Positions 21,701-29,989 of a stretch of DNA of 64,000 nt are shown here, piece after piece. The translations under genes and the position numbers were made by a program. Source of the stretch: Plesiocystis pacifica SIR-1 (lineage in GTDB: Bacteria; Myxococcota_A; Polyangia; Nannocystales; Nannocystaceae); contig NZ_ABCS01000020.1 in NCBI RefSeq assembly GCF_000170895.1, positions 62,001-126,000 on the forward strand, given 5' to 3'. The notes beneath the pieces were generated by a model. The model did no database searches and was not told the DNA's origin. It saw only the letters and a program-made list of their open reading frames with translations. How positions within the stretch are numbered: the first letter of the stretch is position 1; each line of letters opens with the position of its first letter.

Positions 21701-21830
21701 CGATGGTCCGAAAGGCCAGGTCGGGGTTGGCCTGGGCGACGCGGGGCGCGAGCCACAGCGCCAGGGTCAGCGCCAGGACACCCAGGGCCCGCAGGAGCCG
21801 GGTCGACCGTCGCTGGCGGCAAGCGAGCAC
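18726..21830 (-). CDS. Zinc peptidase / beta-propeller / Omp85 barrel fusion
   Basis: 1034 residues from GTG 21830 (an ATG at 21893 would add 21). After the signal peptide (LRALGVLALTLALWLAPRVA) comes a peptidase MA-type domain: HEFVHVVH at residues 135-142 and the third ligand Glu 178 in WIVEGLATMY, a complete gluzincin HExxH...E site. Residues about 330-640 form a TolB/PD40-like propeller (FPVWSPDDQHIYFFDDDG; PDVSPDGRTVAFVRND; SPEWSPDGRWLLFSSDRSG; EPAISHDGERIAYVGY). The C-terminal ~370 residues form an Omp85-type barrel (TYDNREGVRYSWGNETG; GSLRGYDPSEFGGRYFG) ending in Phe. The enzyme would sit on the periplasmic or surface side of the outer membrane. Downstream is a second barrel gene, overlapping by one base. 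Confidence 0.85.
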   Translation of the reverse strand: MLACRQRRSTRLLRALGVLALTLALWLAPRVAQANPDLAFRTIETEHFIIHYHVGEEELADRVALLAERAYARMTLELAHEVRLRTHIILTDTTDASNGFANATPFPAIRLFAPAPDTLSVLGSYDDWIDILVTHEFVHVVHIDTVHGLPRLLNALLGFGVVGKVSAPNIVQPRWIVEGLATMYESKLGAQGRHRSALFDMFMRVAILEGRFQTLDQINSGARVFPGGTSVYLYGLHLLHYIAAHYGADKLAEMSHLYGGRLVPWGINRALREVIGVDFETLEREYQTHLERRFYAEARRIRARGLRQGRRLTFTASAGSSGAHTRFPVWSPDDQHIYFFDDDGHRQAGIRRISAEGTRIREGLAIGNQGKSPDIERVIDMEDNSRPSFVGPNEDQIIFDMVGVHDQRYRWSDLYRWKGPSRRGREQLTFGMRARAPDVSPDGRTVAFVRNDSGQSRIAFLALDTLEVRELEPLGTGRGSGVELQQAYDPDWHPSGTKVAYSAWRDGGWRDIYVHDLETQTTERITADRAQDNSPEWSPDGRWLLFSSDRSGVFNLYAFDTESGQTRQVSNVLGGAFEPAISHDGERIAYVGYSSTGYDLWAMDFDPARFMDPPEAITDWPVALDPEPGYDADDPSAGPPPSASAKPYRFYRTFFPRTLVPSAADFELGTLLSTLSLSLAMEDVIGYHSLVGSFEWLTDLRLPAGSVSYRFSRLFPSMFVGFGQDYRVRTGFTRYAYDPPASAPGTDPPYRQDLYLERVLAFNAGLSVPVLRMGRHDARASLSYSYVHYTNLDAADAQVDPNAPASLEPEIGGLSTVNLGLTYDNREGVRYSWGNETGRRLAVDLSLSDPALGGRYSDLRASGNYTEALRMPWVGHQVLALRLAGGASSQGLARRGSFRLGGLPEDQDVIQTILARSPWGEAGSLRGYDPSEFGGRYFGVLQLEYRVPILDVDRGLGTTAAFFERLVLVAFTDWGMAWTDPITINDLAGSVGATLISSFKFGYGERLALFFQYAHGLDPEVGIDYFRVFVGRGF

Positions 21831-21927
21831 CGCGCTCAGCCTAACAGCCCAGACTGTCCCAGGGGCAGGGGGTCGAGGATTTGCGCTCGCCATGATCGAA
21901 GCGGTCTCTGGGTGGCACACACCGGGC

Positions 21928-23565
21928 ATGACTCGCCTTCGATCCCTCCGCGCCTCGGCCTGGCCCCTCGGGGTCACCGCCCTCGCCGCGTCGTGGCTGC
22001 TCTCGGGTGGCTGCGTCGGGGCCGAGGAAGCGGCGGAGGTCGAGGCGCGCGTTGGGCTGCTGTGCCCCGAGGTCGAGGCCCCGGGCTTCGGCGTCGACAT
22101 CACCCCCGAGAACTGGCCCATGGCCAGCATGGAGCTGGCCCCGTGCGGCCAGGTCATCCTCGAGCGGGCCACGCTCGAAGGCGAGCCGGCGGGCATCGAG
22201 CTCGTTCGCCTCGACGGCAGCCGCGAGGAGCTCGGCGACATCGAGGCCTTGCGCTTCTCCCCTCACGGCGATCGCGCGCGGTGGCTCGATGGGTTCGGCC
22301 GCTTCGTGCTCCGCGAGCTCGAGGGCGAGGGGCGCTCGCGGGTGTACGAGGACTCCGTGTCGCAGTCGGGCTGGGTCGGCACGCGCGCGGGGGGCTCGCT
22401 CAGCCGGCCCTGGGTGTGCGTGGCGAGGAACGAGGGCGACTTCATCGAGGTGTTCGACTTCGACGAGGTGGTGAGCTTCGAGGTCGGCAGCTGCGACGCT
22501 GGCGGGGAGGTGCGCAGCTCGACGGTCGTCCCGCGGATGTTGACCCGCGACCGGGACGGGAACCTCGTGCGCCTCGACGCCGACTCGGGGGAGTCGACGG
22601 TGCTCGTGCCGGGCAGCGAGATCCCCGAGGACGCGAACATCTGGATGGACCCGCTGGGGACCGTGGCTTCGTTCATGGCGCCCGCCGAGCCCGGGGGCAG
22701 CATCACCCGGCGCCGCGTCTACGACGGCGGGGGGCAGCTCGTCGCCGAGTACCCCCTGCCGGCCTCCGTGTTGGCCGTGGGGGTCGGTGAGCGGCGGATC
22801 GCGATCGTCGTGACCGAGTCGCAGGCCGTGGCCTTCGTCGAGGTCGAGGGGGAGCTCCGGGTCTACCCCATCCACACCGGGGAGAGCCTGGGGATCTCGA
22901 CGAGCCGAACGGCCGAAGGCGGGACCGTGGTCCTCGCGTTCACCGACGGCACCATCGTGGCCATGCCCGACGCGGACCCCGAGCGCCTCGAGGTCATCGG
23001 CGAGCACATCGGCCCGCCCACGGATCTGTTGGTGTCGCCCGAGGGCGAGTGGGTCGCGTGGAAGAACACCGGCGGCTGCCTGGCGCCGCCGGACTGCTCG
23101 AACCGCAAGGTCTTCGTCGAGCGCTGGTCCGTCGGCGGCGGGCGAGCGCCCACGCTGGTGACCGCCGCCGGCAACCCCGAGGCGATCGTCATTCGCAGCC
23201 TCTTCGACGACGGGGCCCTCCTGCTCCGCGGCGCCTTGGTGGCCGAGGACGGCTCCCTCGGCGAGACCTTCGAGCAGATCCTGAGCGCGGGCGGAGAGGT
23301 CGTGGAGGCCTTCCCCGCGGATTTTGGGACGGTCGGCAACCTCCGCGGTTTTTGGGGGCGGAGCGCGGACGGCCGGCTGCTGGTGCGCACGCAGGCGACG
23401 CCTTCGACCTTGGACCTGAGCCTGCTCGGCAGCGACGGCTCCCTCGAGCGCATCGGTGACGCGCAGGAGCTGTGGAGCGCGGCCGTCGACGGGGGCGGTC
23501 AGCGGGCGATCAGCGTCTCGGAGGGCGAGGCTCGCTGGGGTCAGTTGCCAGTGAGTGTCGACTAG
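21928..23565 (+). CDS. Lipoprotein with propeller-like repeats
   Basis: 545 residues from ATG 21928; an in-frame ATG at 21892 would only lengthen the N-region. The signal peptide MTRLRSLRASAWPLGVTALA continues to a lipobox LLSGGC. The mature part has repeated short strands with Ser-Pro-Glu-Gly-type turns (ALRFSPHGDRARWLDGFGRF; TDLLVSPEGEWVAWKNTGG; LSAGGEVVEAFPADFGTVGN), consistent with a WD40/TolB-like beta-propeller. I see no catalytic motif. It is divergent from the peptidase-propeller-barrel gene (about 100 bp between likely starts) and precedes the mannanase gene by 26 bp, so it is probably co-transcribed with it. Confidence 0.75.
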   Translation: MTRLRSLRASAWPLGVTALAASWLLSGGCVGAEEAAEVEARVGLLCPEVEAPGFGVDITPENWPMASMELAPCGQVILERATLEGEPAGIELVRLDGSREELGDIEALRFSPHGDRARWLDGFGRFVLRELEGEGRSRVYEDSVSQSGWVGTRAGGSLSRPWVCVARNEGDFIEVFDFDEVVSFEVGSCDAGGEVRSSTVVPRMLTRDRDGNLVRLDADSGESTVLVPGSEIPEDANIWMDPLGTVASFMAPAEPGGSITRRRVYDGGGQLVAEYPLPASVLAVGVGERRIAIVVTESQAVAFVEVEGELRVYPIHTGESLGISTSRTAEGGTVVLAFTDGTIVAMPDADPERLEVIGEHIGPPTDLLVSPEGEWVAWKNTGGCLAPPDCSNRKVFVERWSVGGGRAPTLVTAAGNPEAIVIRSLFDDGALLLRGALVAEDGSLGETFEQILSAGGEVVEAFPADFGTVGNLRGFWGRSADGRLLVRTQATPSTLDLSLLGSDGSLERIGDAQELWSAAVDGGGQRAISVSEGEARWGQLPVSVD

Positions 23566-23591
23566 CCCCGGCGCTATGATGTCGATGAGCC

Positions 23592-24767
23592 ATGCTGAAT
23601 CGACACCCGCGCAATCGTCTCCTGAGTAGCTTCTTGCTCGTGGCCGCGCTCGGCTGCAGCGACGATGGACCCGCGTCTTCCGATGAGGCCGCCGAGACCT
23701 CGGGCACGGAGAGCTCGACGACGGGAGAGGACACCTCGGGCGCGGACTCGACGAGCACCACCGACGCTGGCGAGAGCACGGACAGCACGGAGACTGCGGA
23801 GAGCTCGAGCGAAGAGAGCTCCAGCGCGGACACCCGCGGCTGCGACGCGCTGGGCTTTCACGTCGACGGCGGCGCGCTCTACGACGCCAACTGCAACGCC
23901 TTCGTCATCCGCGGCGTCAACTACCCCTACGCCTGGTACAGCTGGCGGGACGACACCGCCGAGCAGTTCGCGGCCATGGCGGCCGCGGGCGCCAACGCGG
24001 TGCGCATCGTGCTGACCGACGGGGCGCAGTGGGAGCGCGTCTCCGGCGACGAGGTCGCCCAGGTCATCGGGTGGGCCCGGGACAACGACATGGTCGCGAT
24101 CCTCGAGGTCCACGACGCCACGGGCTGGTCCGAGCAAGCCAGCGCGGCCCCGCCCTCGACGGCGGTCGACTACTGGCTCAGCGACGACGTCCGCGCGGCC
24201 GTCGAGGGCAGCGAAGATCACGTGCTCATCAACATCGCCAACGAGCCCATGGGCAACACGACCACCGAGGAGTGGATGCCCTTCCACGTCGGCGCCATCG
24301 GGGACCTACGCAGCGCCGGCATCCACCACACGCTCATCGTCGACGCGCCCAACTGGGGGCAGGACTGGACCGGGACCATGCGCGACGGGGTCCAGGCCCA
24401 GTCGATCTTCGCCGCCGACCCCGACGCCAACGTGATGTTCTCCGTGCACATGTACGAGGTCTACGACGAGGACGCCAAGGTCGAGTCCTACGTCGCCGAC
24501 TTCCTCGGCTCGGGGCTCGCGCTGCTCGTCGGCGAGTTCGCGGCCGACCACGGCGGGCCGCAGGTCGCCGCCGAGGCGATCATGGCCACGGCCGAGGCCT
24601 CCGGCGTGGGCTACCTGGGCTGGTCGTGGTCCGGCAACAGCGCGGAGCTGGCGTCCCTGGACATGGTCGTCGACTTCTCCGACCAGCTCACGCCCTGGGG
24701 CCAGCTGCTGGTCGACGGCCCCAACGGCCTGCAGGCGACGGCCCAGACCTGCTCGTGCTTCGAGTGA
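23592..24767 (+). CDS. Endo-beta-1,4-mannanase lipoprotein (GH5, subfamily 8 type)
   Basis: 391 residues. Lipoprotein signal with Cys 22 (LLVAALGC), then a Ser/Thr/Glu/Asp-rich linker of about 55 residues, then a complete GH5 TIM barrel. Motifs follow the bacterial GH5_8 mannanases closely: AFVIRGVNYPYAWY, GANAVRIVLTDGAQWERV, VAILEVHDATGW, the acid/base Glu 218 in NIANEP, APNWGQDW, MFSVHMYEVY, the nucleophile Glu 315 in LVGEFAADHG, and the end TPWGQLLVDGPNGL. It should cleave internal beta-1,4-mannosidic bonds in mannan or glucomannan at the cell surface. A Cys-Ser-Cys pair lies at the C-terminus. Convergent with the hybrid kinase gene, 18 bp away. Confidence 0.9.
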   Translation: MLNRHPRNRLLSSFLLVAALGCSDDGPASSDEAAETSGTESSTTGEDTSGADSTSTTDAGESTDSTETAESSSEESSSADTRGCDALGFHVDGGALYDANCNAFVIRGVNYPYAWYSWRDDTAEQFAAMAAAGANAVRIVLTDGAQWERVSGDEVAQVIGWARDNDMVAILEVHDATGWSEQASAAPPSTAVDYWLSDDVRAAVEGSEDHVLINIANEPMGNTTTEEWMPFHVGAIGDLRSAGIHHTLIVDAPNWGQDWTGTMRDGVQAQSIFAADPDANVMFSVHMYEVYDEDAKVESYVADFLGSGLALLVGEFAADHGGPQVAAEAIMATAEASGVGYLGWSWSGNSAELASLDMVVDFSDQLTPWGQLLVDGPNGLQATAQTCSCFE

Positions 24768-24785
24768 GGGGGAGGCGGCCGCGGC

Positions 24786-27017
24786 TCAGGAAGGCGGCGC
24801 GTCGCCGGTAGCGAGGGCCTTGGCGACGGCGCGGCTGAGCCCGACGCGGGTGTAGGGCTTGGTCAGCAGGCCGAGGGCGCCAGCGCGTCGCAGGGCCCGG
24901 ACGTCTCGCTCGCGGGTGAAGCCCGAGAGCAGCAGGACGCGGACCTCGGGGTCGAGCTCGCGGAGCCCGGCGAAGCACTCGTGCACGCTCAGGCCGGGCA
25001 TGATCATGTCGAGGAGGACCAGGGCAAACGCGTCGCCGCGCTCGGCGTAGACGCGCAGGGCCTCGCGGCCGTCGGCGACCGCGGTGACGCGGTAGCCGAG
25101 GGTCTCGAGCATGCCCTGGGCGGCGACGCGGGCGGCTCGCTCGTCGTCGACGACGAGCACGTGGCCGTGGCCAAGGACGAGCTCGTCTCCGTCCTCGGGC
25201 GCGAGCTCGCGGGTCGACAGGGGCAGGCGCAGGTAGAACGAGGTGCCGACCCCGAGCTCGCTGTCGACGGCCACGCTGCCGCCGTGCTGCTCGATGATCC
25301 CCTGGACGGCGGCGAGGCCCAGGCCCGTGCCCTTGCCTTCTTTTTTGGTCGTGAAGAAGGGCTCGAAGATGCGCGCGAGGTTGTCTTCCGAGATCCCGGA
25401 GCCGGTGTCGCGGACCTCGATCTCGAGCTGCGTCGGCTCGCGCAGGCGCGTGCTGAAGGTGAGCTTCCCGCCCCCGTGCATGGCGTGGGAGGCGTTGACG
25501 CCGAGGTTGATGAGCGCGCTGAGCAGTCGCCCGCGGTCGCCGATGACCGTCGCGTGAGCGGCGTCGAGCCGGGTCTGGATCTGGACCCGCTTGTCGAGGC
25601 TGCGCCGGAGCAGGGCGACGGCCTCGCGGACGCTGGCGTGCACGTCCACGGGGGACAGCTCGACGTGGCTCTTGCGCGAGAAGGAGAGCAGCTGGGCGGT
25701 GAGCTCGGCCGAGCGCTCGGCGGCGTCGGAGATCAGCTCGATGAAGGGCAGGGCGTCCTCCTCCTCCTCGGGGGAGATCGTGGCGCGCAGGAGCTCCGCG
25801 CCGCCGAGGATGCCCGTGAGCATGTTGTTGAAGTCGTGGGCCACGCCGCTGGCGAGCAGGCCGAGGGCGTCCATCTTGTCGCGCTGGGCGAGCTGAGCCT
25901 GGAGCTCGTGCTGCTCGGTGACGTCGTGGAGCACGAGCACCAGCCCGTCCCTGGCGCCGACGCTGTCGAGGATCAGCGCGTGCGAGGGCACGACCCGGCG
26001 CCGGCCGAGGGGGCCGTCGATGAGCAGCGGGCGGCCGCTGAGCTCGGGACCCGCGCCCTCGCTGAGCAGCTCGGACAGGGGGAGGGCCAGGGGCTCGGCG
26101 CCGATCGGATCGCGGACCGTGAGCAGCTCGTCGAGGGGCCGGCCGCGAGCGTCCTCGACGCGCACCCCCGTGAGCCGCGAGGCGACGGGGTTCATCCACG
26201 CGACGCCGCCGAGGGTGTCGGTCGCGATCACGGCGTCTCCGATGGCGTTGAGCGTGCTCTGGAGGCGCTGCTCGCTCTCGGTCAGCTCGCTCAGGCTGGT
26301 GTTGACGCGGTCGGCGAGGGCGTCGAAGCTGCGCGCGAGCAGCTCGACCTCGTCCTTGCTGCTGCGCTGCGACTCGTCGGCGGCCTCGCGGGAGGCCCAA
26401 AAGGCGCTCGCGCGGTCGACGAGGGCCAAGATCGGCTCGGACACGCGGTAGCCCACGTAGTAGGCCCCGAGCGCGCCGAGGGTGCCGGTGACGCCCAGCC
26501 ACAGCAGCAGGGCGTCGAGCAGGGCCTCGCGGCTGTCCTCGCGCACGGGGGCGAGGGAGAACTGCATGCGCACGCAGCCGATCGCGCCGTGCTTGGGGTC
26601 GAGCACGGGGCGCTCGATCTCGAGGAGCTCCTCCGCCGGGTCGGGCCGCAGCTGCGTCGAGGGCTCGGCGCAGCTGCGGGCCGGTGGCGCTGGGCCGCCG
26701 CGCCAGGCCACGGGCAGCCCGTCCGCGTCGTGGATGGCCATGTGCTCGGCGGACGCGGACTCGCTCGCCGCGTCGAGCTGTTCATCGAGCAGGCGCTCGT
26801 CCTCGATGACCAGGCCCTCGACGCTGCCGCGGGCGAGCTGCTGGGCGACGAGCTCCGCGCGGGCCGTGAACTCGAGCTCGAGCGCGGCCTGGAAGCGGAC
26901 GACGTTGCGCAAGGTGACGAGCAGCACCGGCAAGGTGGCGCAGGTGATCACCAGCAAGAAGGTGCGCGTGCGCAGCCCCAGGCGCCGTCGGGGCTCTCGG
27001 GGCAGGGCCGAGCTCAC
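24786..27017 (-). CDS. Hybrid sensor histidine kinase with receiver domain
   Basis: 743 residues from GTG 27017, in a GTGA overlap with the stop of the FIST lipoprotein gene. Order: TM helix (FLLVITCATLPVLLVTL), periplasmic sensor of about 140 residues, TM helix (LLLWLGVTGTLGALGAYYVG), HAMP, PAS (about 265-375: LNAIGDAVIATDTLGGVAWM), HisKA with phosphoacceptor His 394 in GVAHDFNNMLTG, HATPase (LGVNASHAMHGG; VRDTGSGISEDN; GKGTGLGLAAVQ), and a REC domain with Asp 670 in LVLLDMIMPG. Gly-Val-Ala-His-Asp-Phe-Asn-Asn kinases often lack a dedicated response regulator; none is next door. The coupling suggests the FIST protein supplies the external signal. Confidence 0.92.
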   Translation of the reverse strand: MSSALPREPRRRLGLRTRTFLLVITCATLPVLLVTLRNVVRFQAALELEFTARAELVAQQLARGSVEGLVIEDERLLDEQLDAASESASAEHMAIHDADGLPVAWRGGPAPPARSCAEPSTQLRPDPAEELLEIERPVLDPKHGAIGCVRMQFSLAPVREDSREALLDALLLWLGVTGTLGALGAYYVGYRVSEPILALVDRASAFWASREAADESQRSSKDEVELLARSFDALADRVNTSLSELTESEQRLQSTLNAIGDAVIATDTLGGVAWMNPVASRLTGVRVEDARGRPLDELLTVRDPIGAEPLALPLSELLSEGAGPELSGRPLLIDGPLGRRRVVPSHALILDSVGARDGLVLVLHDVTEQHELQAQLAQRDKMDALGLLASGVAHDFNNMLTGILGGAELLRATISPEEEEDALPFIELISDAAERSAELTAQLLSFSRKSHVELSPVDVHASVREAVALLRRSLDKRVQIQTRLDAAHATVIGDRGRLLSALINLGVNASHAMHGGGKLTFSTRLREPTQLEIEVRDTGSGISEDNLARIFEPFFTTKKEGKGTGLGLAAVQGIIEQHGGSVAVDSELGVGTSFYLRLPLSTRELAPEDGDELVLGHGHVLVVDDERAARVAAQGMLETLGYRVTAVADGREALRVYAERGDAFALVLLDMIMPGLSVHECFAGLRELDPEVRVLLLSGFTRERDVRALRRAGALGLLTKPYTRVGLSRAVAKALATGDAPPS

Positions 27018-28420
27018 CGCGAGAACACCATCATCGAGCTCATCAGGTTCCCCGCGAAGTAGCCATGGTCGGGGATCATGCCCTGCTCTCCCCCGAAGAA
27101 GCCGCCGATGTAGGGGGCGCCGTCGGTCTGGGTATTGATCGCGTCGACGATGCCGCCGGCCTTGCCGTCGGCCCCGATGCCCAGGGCCATGCCGGCGCCG
27201 ATGCAGTAGATGTGCACGCCGCCCGCGAGCTGTGGGCGGGGGATCCGGGCTTCGGCCATGGCCCGTCGGGTGACGACGCCGCTGCGCTGGATGAGCGCCT
27301 CGTCGCTCCCCTCGACGTAGTGGAGGGTCTCGCCCTTGGTCACGGACACGCCGCCGTCGAGGGAGCCGTCGGGGTTGAAGCGCCAGGGGTGCAGGGTCAC
27401 GAAGTGGGGCTCCCCGCTCTTGGTGTCGAGGGCCTTGGCGAGGGGCTGCAGGACGCTCTCGTTGACGATGACGGGCGCGCTGCGACTGGCCTCGACCTGC
27501 TCGCGAAAGGCGCCTTCGGACCACTCGTCGTAGACCTCGAGGGCGGGGCGGCCGTCGATGGTCGTGATCACGTGGTCGTCGTCGGGAGCGACCCCGGTCA
27601 CGACCCCGCGCTTCATCCGGCCAGAGAAGCCGCCGTGGAAGTGCGTCCCGACCTTGGTCTCGCTGAACAGGACGGCGAGGCCGACCCCCTCGGCGTAGAC
27701 CTCGTCGTTGGCGATCACGGCGCCGTGGGTGATGGTCGAGGTGACCGCGTTGCCCCCGATCATCGGCACGGGGATCGACAGCGACTCGTTGAGCGCCTCG
27801 CAGTACTGCTCGGAGTGCCCCATGGCCTGGCTGGTGATCATCGCCGTGGGCGTGGAGTCGGGCCTTTGTCCGGCGGAGGCGAGGGCGAGGGTGTAGAGCT
27901 CCCGGCCGAGCGCGCGGTGCTCGAGGTTGTCCCCGTCGAGGAGGGGGGCGCCCGCGATCCCCACGCGGAGGTCCTCGGCGGCGAAGCCGAGCATGGCGAT
28001 CGCTCCGCCTTCGAGGCCGTGGATGCCTTCGGAGGTGAACACCGCGTTGGCCGACTGCATGCCGAAGATCTGCGCGTCGGGGTGGCGGCTTCGGACGGCG
28101 TCGTGGATCGCGTCGGGGCTGTGCGGCTCGGTGAAGAACACCAACACGAAGCGAGGCTCGGGGACGTCGGCTCCGACCTTGGCCAGGGCTTGCTCGCTCG
28201 CCGCGGCCGTGTCTGCGAGCTCGGACCACCCCGAGGCCATGAGCAGCCGTGCCGACGGGTCCTCTCGAGTCGGCTCACCGGCCGGGTCGAGAGCCAGACC
28301 TCGGGCTGGCTCTTCTCGCTCGGCCGGCGGGCTGGCCGGGCCGCAGCTGATGGCGACACTGATGAACCCAACGAGGAGCGGCGCTGTGTGCGAGGTGGCC
28401 CTGCTCCCAAAAAGGCGCAT
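27014..28420 (-). CDS. FIST-domain lipoprotein (putative ligand sensor)
   Basis: 468 residues, ATG start. Signal peptide with lipobox VAISC (Cys 26), a short linker, then FIST_N (about 60-265: FVLVFFTEPHSPDAIHDAVR; AQIFGMQSANAVFTSEG; GGAIAMLGFAAEDLRVGIAG) and FIST_C (about 275-465: DGRPALEVYDEWSEG; ALIQRSGVVTRRAMAEARIP; HIYCIGAGMALG; PYIGGFFGGEQGMI). FIST domains are known sensory modules, suggested to bind amino acids and similar small ligands, and usually sit inside signalling proteins. Here the module is a free, probably outer- or inner-membrane-anchored lipoprotein, coupled by a GTGA overlap to the hybrid kinase, so it likely acts as that kinase's external sensor. Confidence 0.88.
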   Translation of the reverse strand: MRLFGSRATSHTAPLLVGFISVAISCGPASPPAEREEPARGLALDPAGEPTREDPSARLLMASGWSELADTAAASEQALAKVGADVPEPRFVLVFFTEPHSPDAIHDAVRSRHPDAQIFGMQSANAVFTSEGIHGLEGGAIAMLGFAAEDLRVGIAGAPLLDGDNLEHRALGRELYTLALASAGQRPDSTPTAMITSQAMGHSEQYCEALNESLSIPVPMIGGNAVTSTITHGAVIANDEVYAEGVGLAVLFSETKVGTHFHGGFSGRMKRGVVTGVAPDDDHVITTIDGRPALEVYDEWSEGAFREQVEASRSAPVIVNESVLQPLAKALDTKSGEPHFVTLHPWRFNPDGSLDGGVSVTKGETLHYVEGSDEALIQRSGVVTRRAMAEARIPRPQLAGGVHIYCIGAGMALGIGADGKAGGIVDAINTQTDGAPYIGGFFGGEQGMIPDHGYFAGNLMSSMMVFSR

Positions 28421-28479
28421 GGTGACCAGGATATCAGAGTGCTGCGTCGTTCACGCGCAGTTTTGAACTCGCGCTCCCG

Positions 28480-28944
28480 TCAGTTCGCGTCGAGCTGTCG
28501 TTCTCGCTGGAGGGCCTCCTCGTATTGCTGGGCGGCTTCGCGCTGGCTCGACTGATAGACGAACACCGACCCCGCGGCCAGGATGACCGGCGAGAGCATG
28601 AGCGCGGCGAGGGCGAGCCGCGGAGGCAGGGCCCGCGGGGCTGCGTGGATCCGCCAGCTGAGGCCTGCGGCGAGGAGGAAGGGGCACAGCAGGAGCCAAG
28701 CTGCTGGATCGAGGTGGGGGCCGACGAGCACGGCGAGGACCGTGGCGAGGGCGAGCCAGGCCCACGCGAGCCGTACATAGATCGGGGCGGGCTCATCGTC
28801 GCGAGCGCGGACGAGCAGCGCGACGAGGGTGCCGAGGGCCAGCAAGATCGTCGCGCCAAGGCCGGCGGCGACGGCAGCGAAGACCTCGTCGGGGGTCGCC
28901 CCGTTCCCGAGGAGCGCGGGGAGGGGAGCGCCGGAGCGGAGCAT
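28480..28944 (-). CDS. Small integral membrane protein
   Basis: 154 residues. Four hydrophobic segments are visible (VFAAVAAGLGATILLALGTL; AWAWLALATVLAVLVG; AAWLLLCPFLLAAGL; LALAALMLSPVILAAGSVFV), followed by a charged helical tail QREAAQQYEEALQRERQ in the cytoplasm or periplasm. I recognise no family. The ATG at 28944 is one base after the TGA of the preceding lipoprotein gene, so the two are almost certainly in one operon. The next gene, the FIST lipoprotein at 28420, follows after 59 bp on the same strand. Confidence 0.75.
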   Translation of the reverse strand: MLRSGAPLPALLGNGATPDEVFAAVAAGLGATILLALGTLVALLVRARDDEPAPIYVRLAWAWLALATVLAVLVGPHLDPAAWLLLCPFLLAAGLSWRIHAAPRALPPRLALAALMLSPVILAAGSVFVYQSSQREAAQQYEEALQRERQLDAN

Positions 28945-28945
28945 G

Positions 28946-29989
28946 TCAGGGCTCGCAGTCCAGCGGGTGGGCCTCGAGGACCACGTCGAGGGTCGTTTCG
29001 ATTAACGCGCGGGCGTCGTCCACGGGCAGGCCAAAGCCGACGTGGATGTGCCCCGCGGCGAGGTTGTCCTCGGCCTCGAGGTTGTAGAGCAGGCCGTGCA
29101 GGCCCATGAAGCCCGACAGGAAGTTGCCGCTGGTCTCTTGGTCGATGGCCACGGTCGTCAGGTTCAGGGCCGCGGTCGCGTCGAGGATGGCCTCGAGGGG
29201 CAGCTGGGAGGGGAGCTGGTCGCCCTGGCGGTAGGTGCTGATGCCGGCCCAAGAGCGCGCCTCGATGCTGTCCTGGGTCGGGAAGATGACCTCGCCGTAG
29301 CCGTCGGGGTACCAGTCGAGGGCGGGCTGGGGGCCGCCCGCGGCGTGGCCACCCTCGACGGCCTCGAGCTCCCAGCCGATCTCACCGCCGCGGCTGGTGG
29401 TGATCAAGATGGCGGGCGCGTATTCGTCGACGATGGCCCAAAAGTCCTGGGAGGTGTCCTGGTAGTCGACCTGCAGGTCGGACTCGGGCGAGCCCACGGC
29501 CCCGGGGTCGCCGAGCTCGTCGTTGGTGGGGTCGCCGTCCGGGGGGAACTCGGGGAAGAAGGCGTAGACGTCGTAGCCGTGGTCGTGCCAGTTCGCGCCC
29601 ATCCAGCCCTCGGGGTTTTGGTCGGGGTTTTGGCTCCACGGGCGGAGCATCTCGTTGGTCGGCGGCCAGTAGCCGGTGACGACGACGGTGTTGTTGCACG
29701 GCGGGGCTTGGGTCTCGGAGCTGGACTCGTCGGTGTCCGTGTCCGATTCGGTCCCGGTCTCGGTGTCTGTCTCGGTCTCGGAGCTGGACTCGGTCTCGGT
29801 CTCGGTCTCGGTGCTCGACGACTCTCCCGTTTCAGTCTCGGTCTCGGTGTCCGTGCTCGAGTCGGTCTGCCCGACCTCGTCCGCGCCCTCGTCCTCGGTG
29901 GGCGCAGCCGCGTCGGAGCACGCGAGCGTGCACGCCCCCACAAAGCCCAGCCCCAACGTCAGCGACCACCCTCGGCTCGTGTTCCGCAC
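28946..29989 (-). CDS. Pyroglutamyl-peptidase-like lipoprotein lacking the catalytic Cys
   Basis: 347 residues, GTG start. Signal with lipobox TLAC (Cys 24), then a long Thr/Glu/Ser/Asp repeat linker to about residue 95. The folded part resembles the peptidase C15 fold: an opening strand VVVTGYWPPTNEMLRPWSQN (compare TGFEPFGG...NPS), ILITTSRGGEIGWELE, then SGNFLSGFMGLHGLLYN, followed by AGHIHVGFGLP (compare the family's GFIHVP, with the catalytic His). Where C15 enzymes have their Cys before a Y/LHxL helix, this protein has FLSGF and no Cys, so peptidase activity looks lost or changed. The assignment is mine, from motif order only. Confidence 0.6.
   Translation of the reverse strand: MRNTSRGWSLTLGLGFVGACTLACSDAAAPTEDEGADEVGQTDSSTDTETETETGESSSTETETETESSSETETDTETGTESDTDTDESSSETQAPPCNNTVVVTGYWPPTNEMLRPWSQNPDQNPEGWMGANWHDHGYDVYAFFPEFPPDGDPTNDELGDPGAVGSPESDLQVDYQDTSQDFWAIVDEYAPAILITTSRGGEIGWELEAVEGGHAAGGPQPALDWYPDGYGEVIFPTQDSIEARSWAGISTYRQGDQLPSQLPLEAILDATAALNLTTVAIDQETSGNFLSGFMGLHGLLYNLEAEDNLAAGHIHVGFGLPVDDARALIETTLDVVLEAHPLDCEP

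Noticed and set aside
21911..21928. Sigma-54-like TGGCAC-N5-GGGCA
   Set aside because: GG-N10-GC spacing is right, but the -12 box is poor and the site runs into the ATG of the lipoprotein gene, so it cannot be that gene's promoter.
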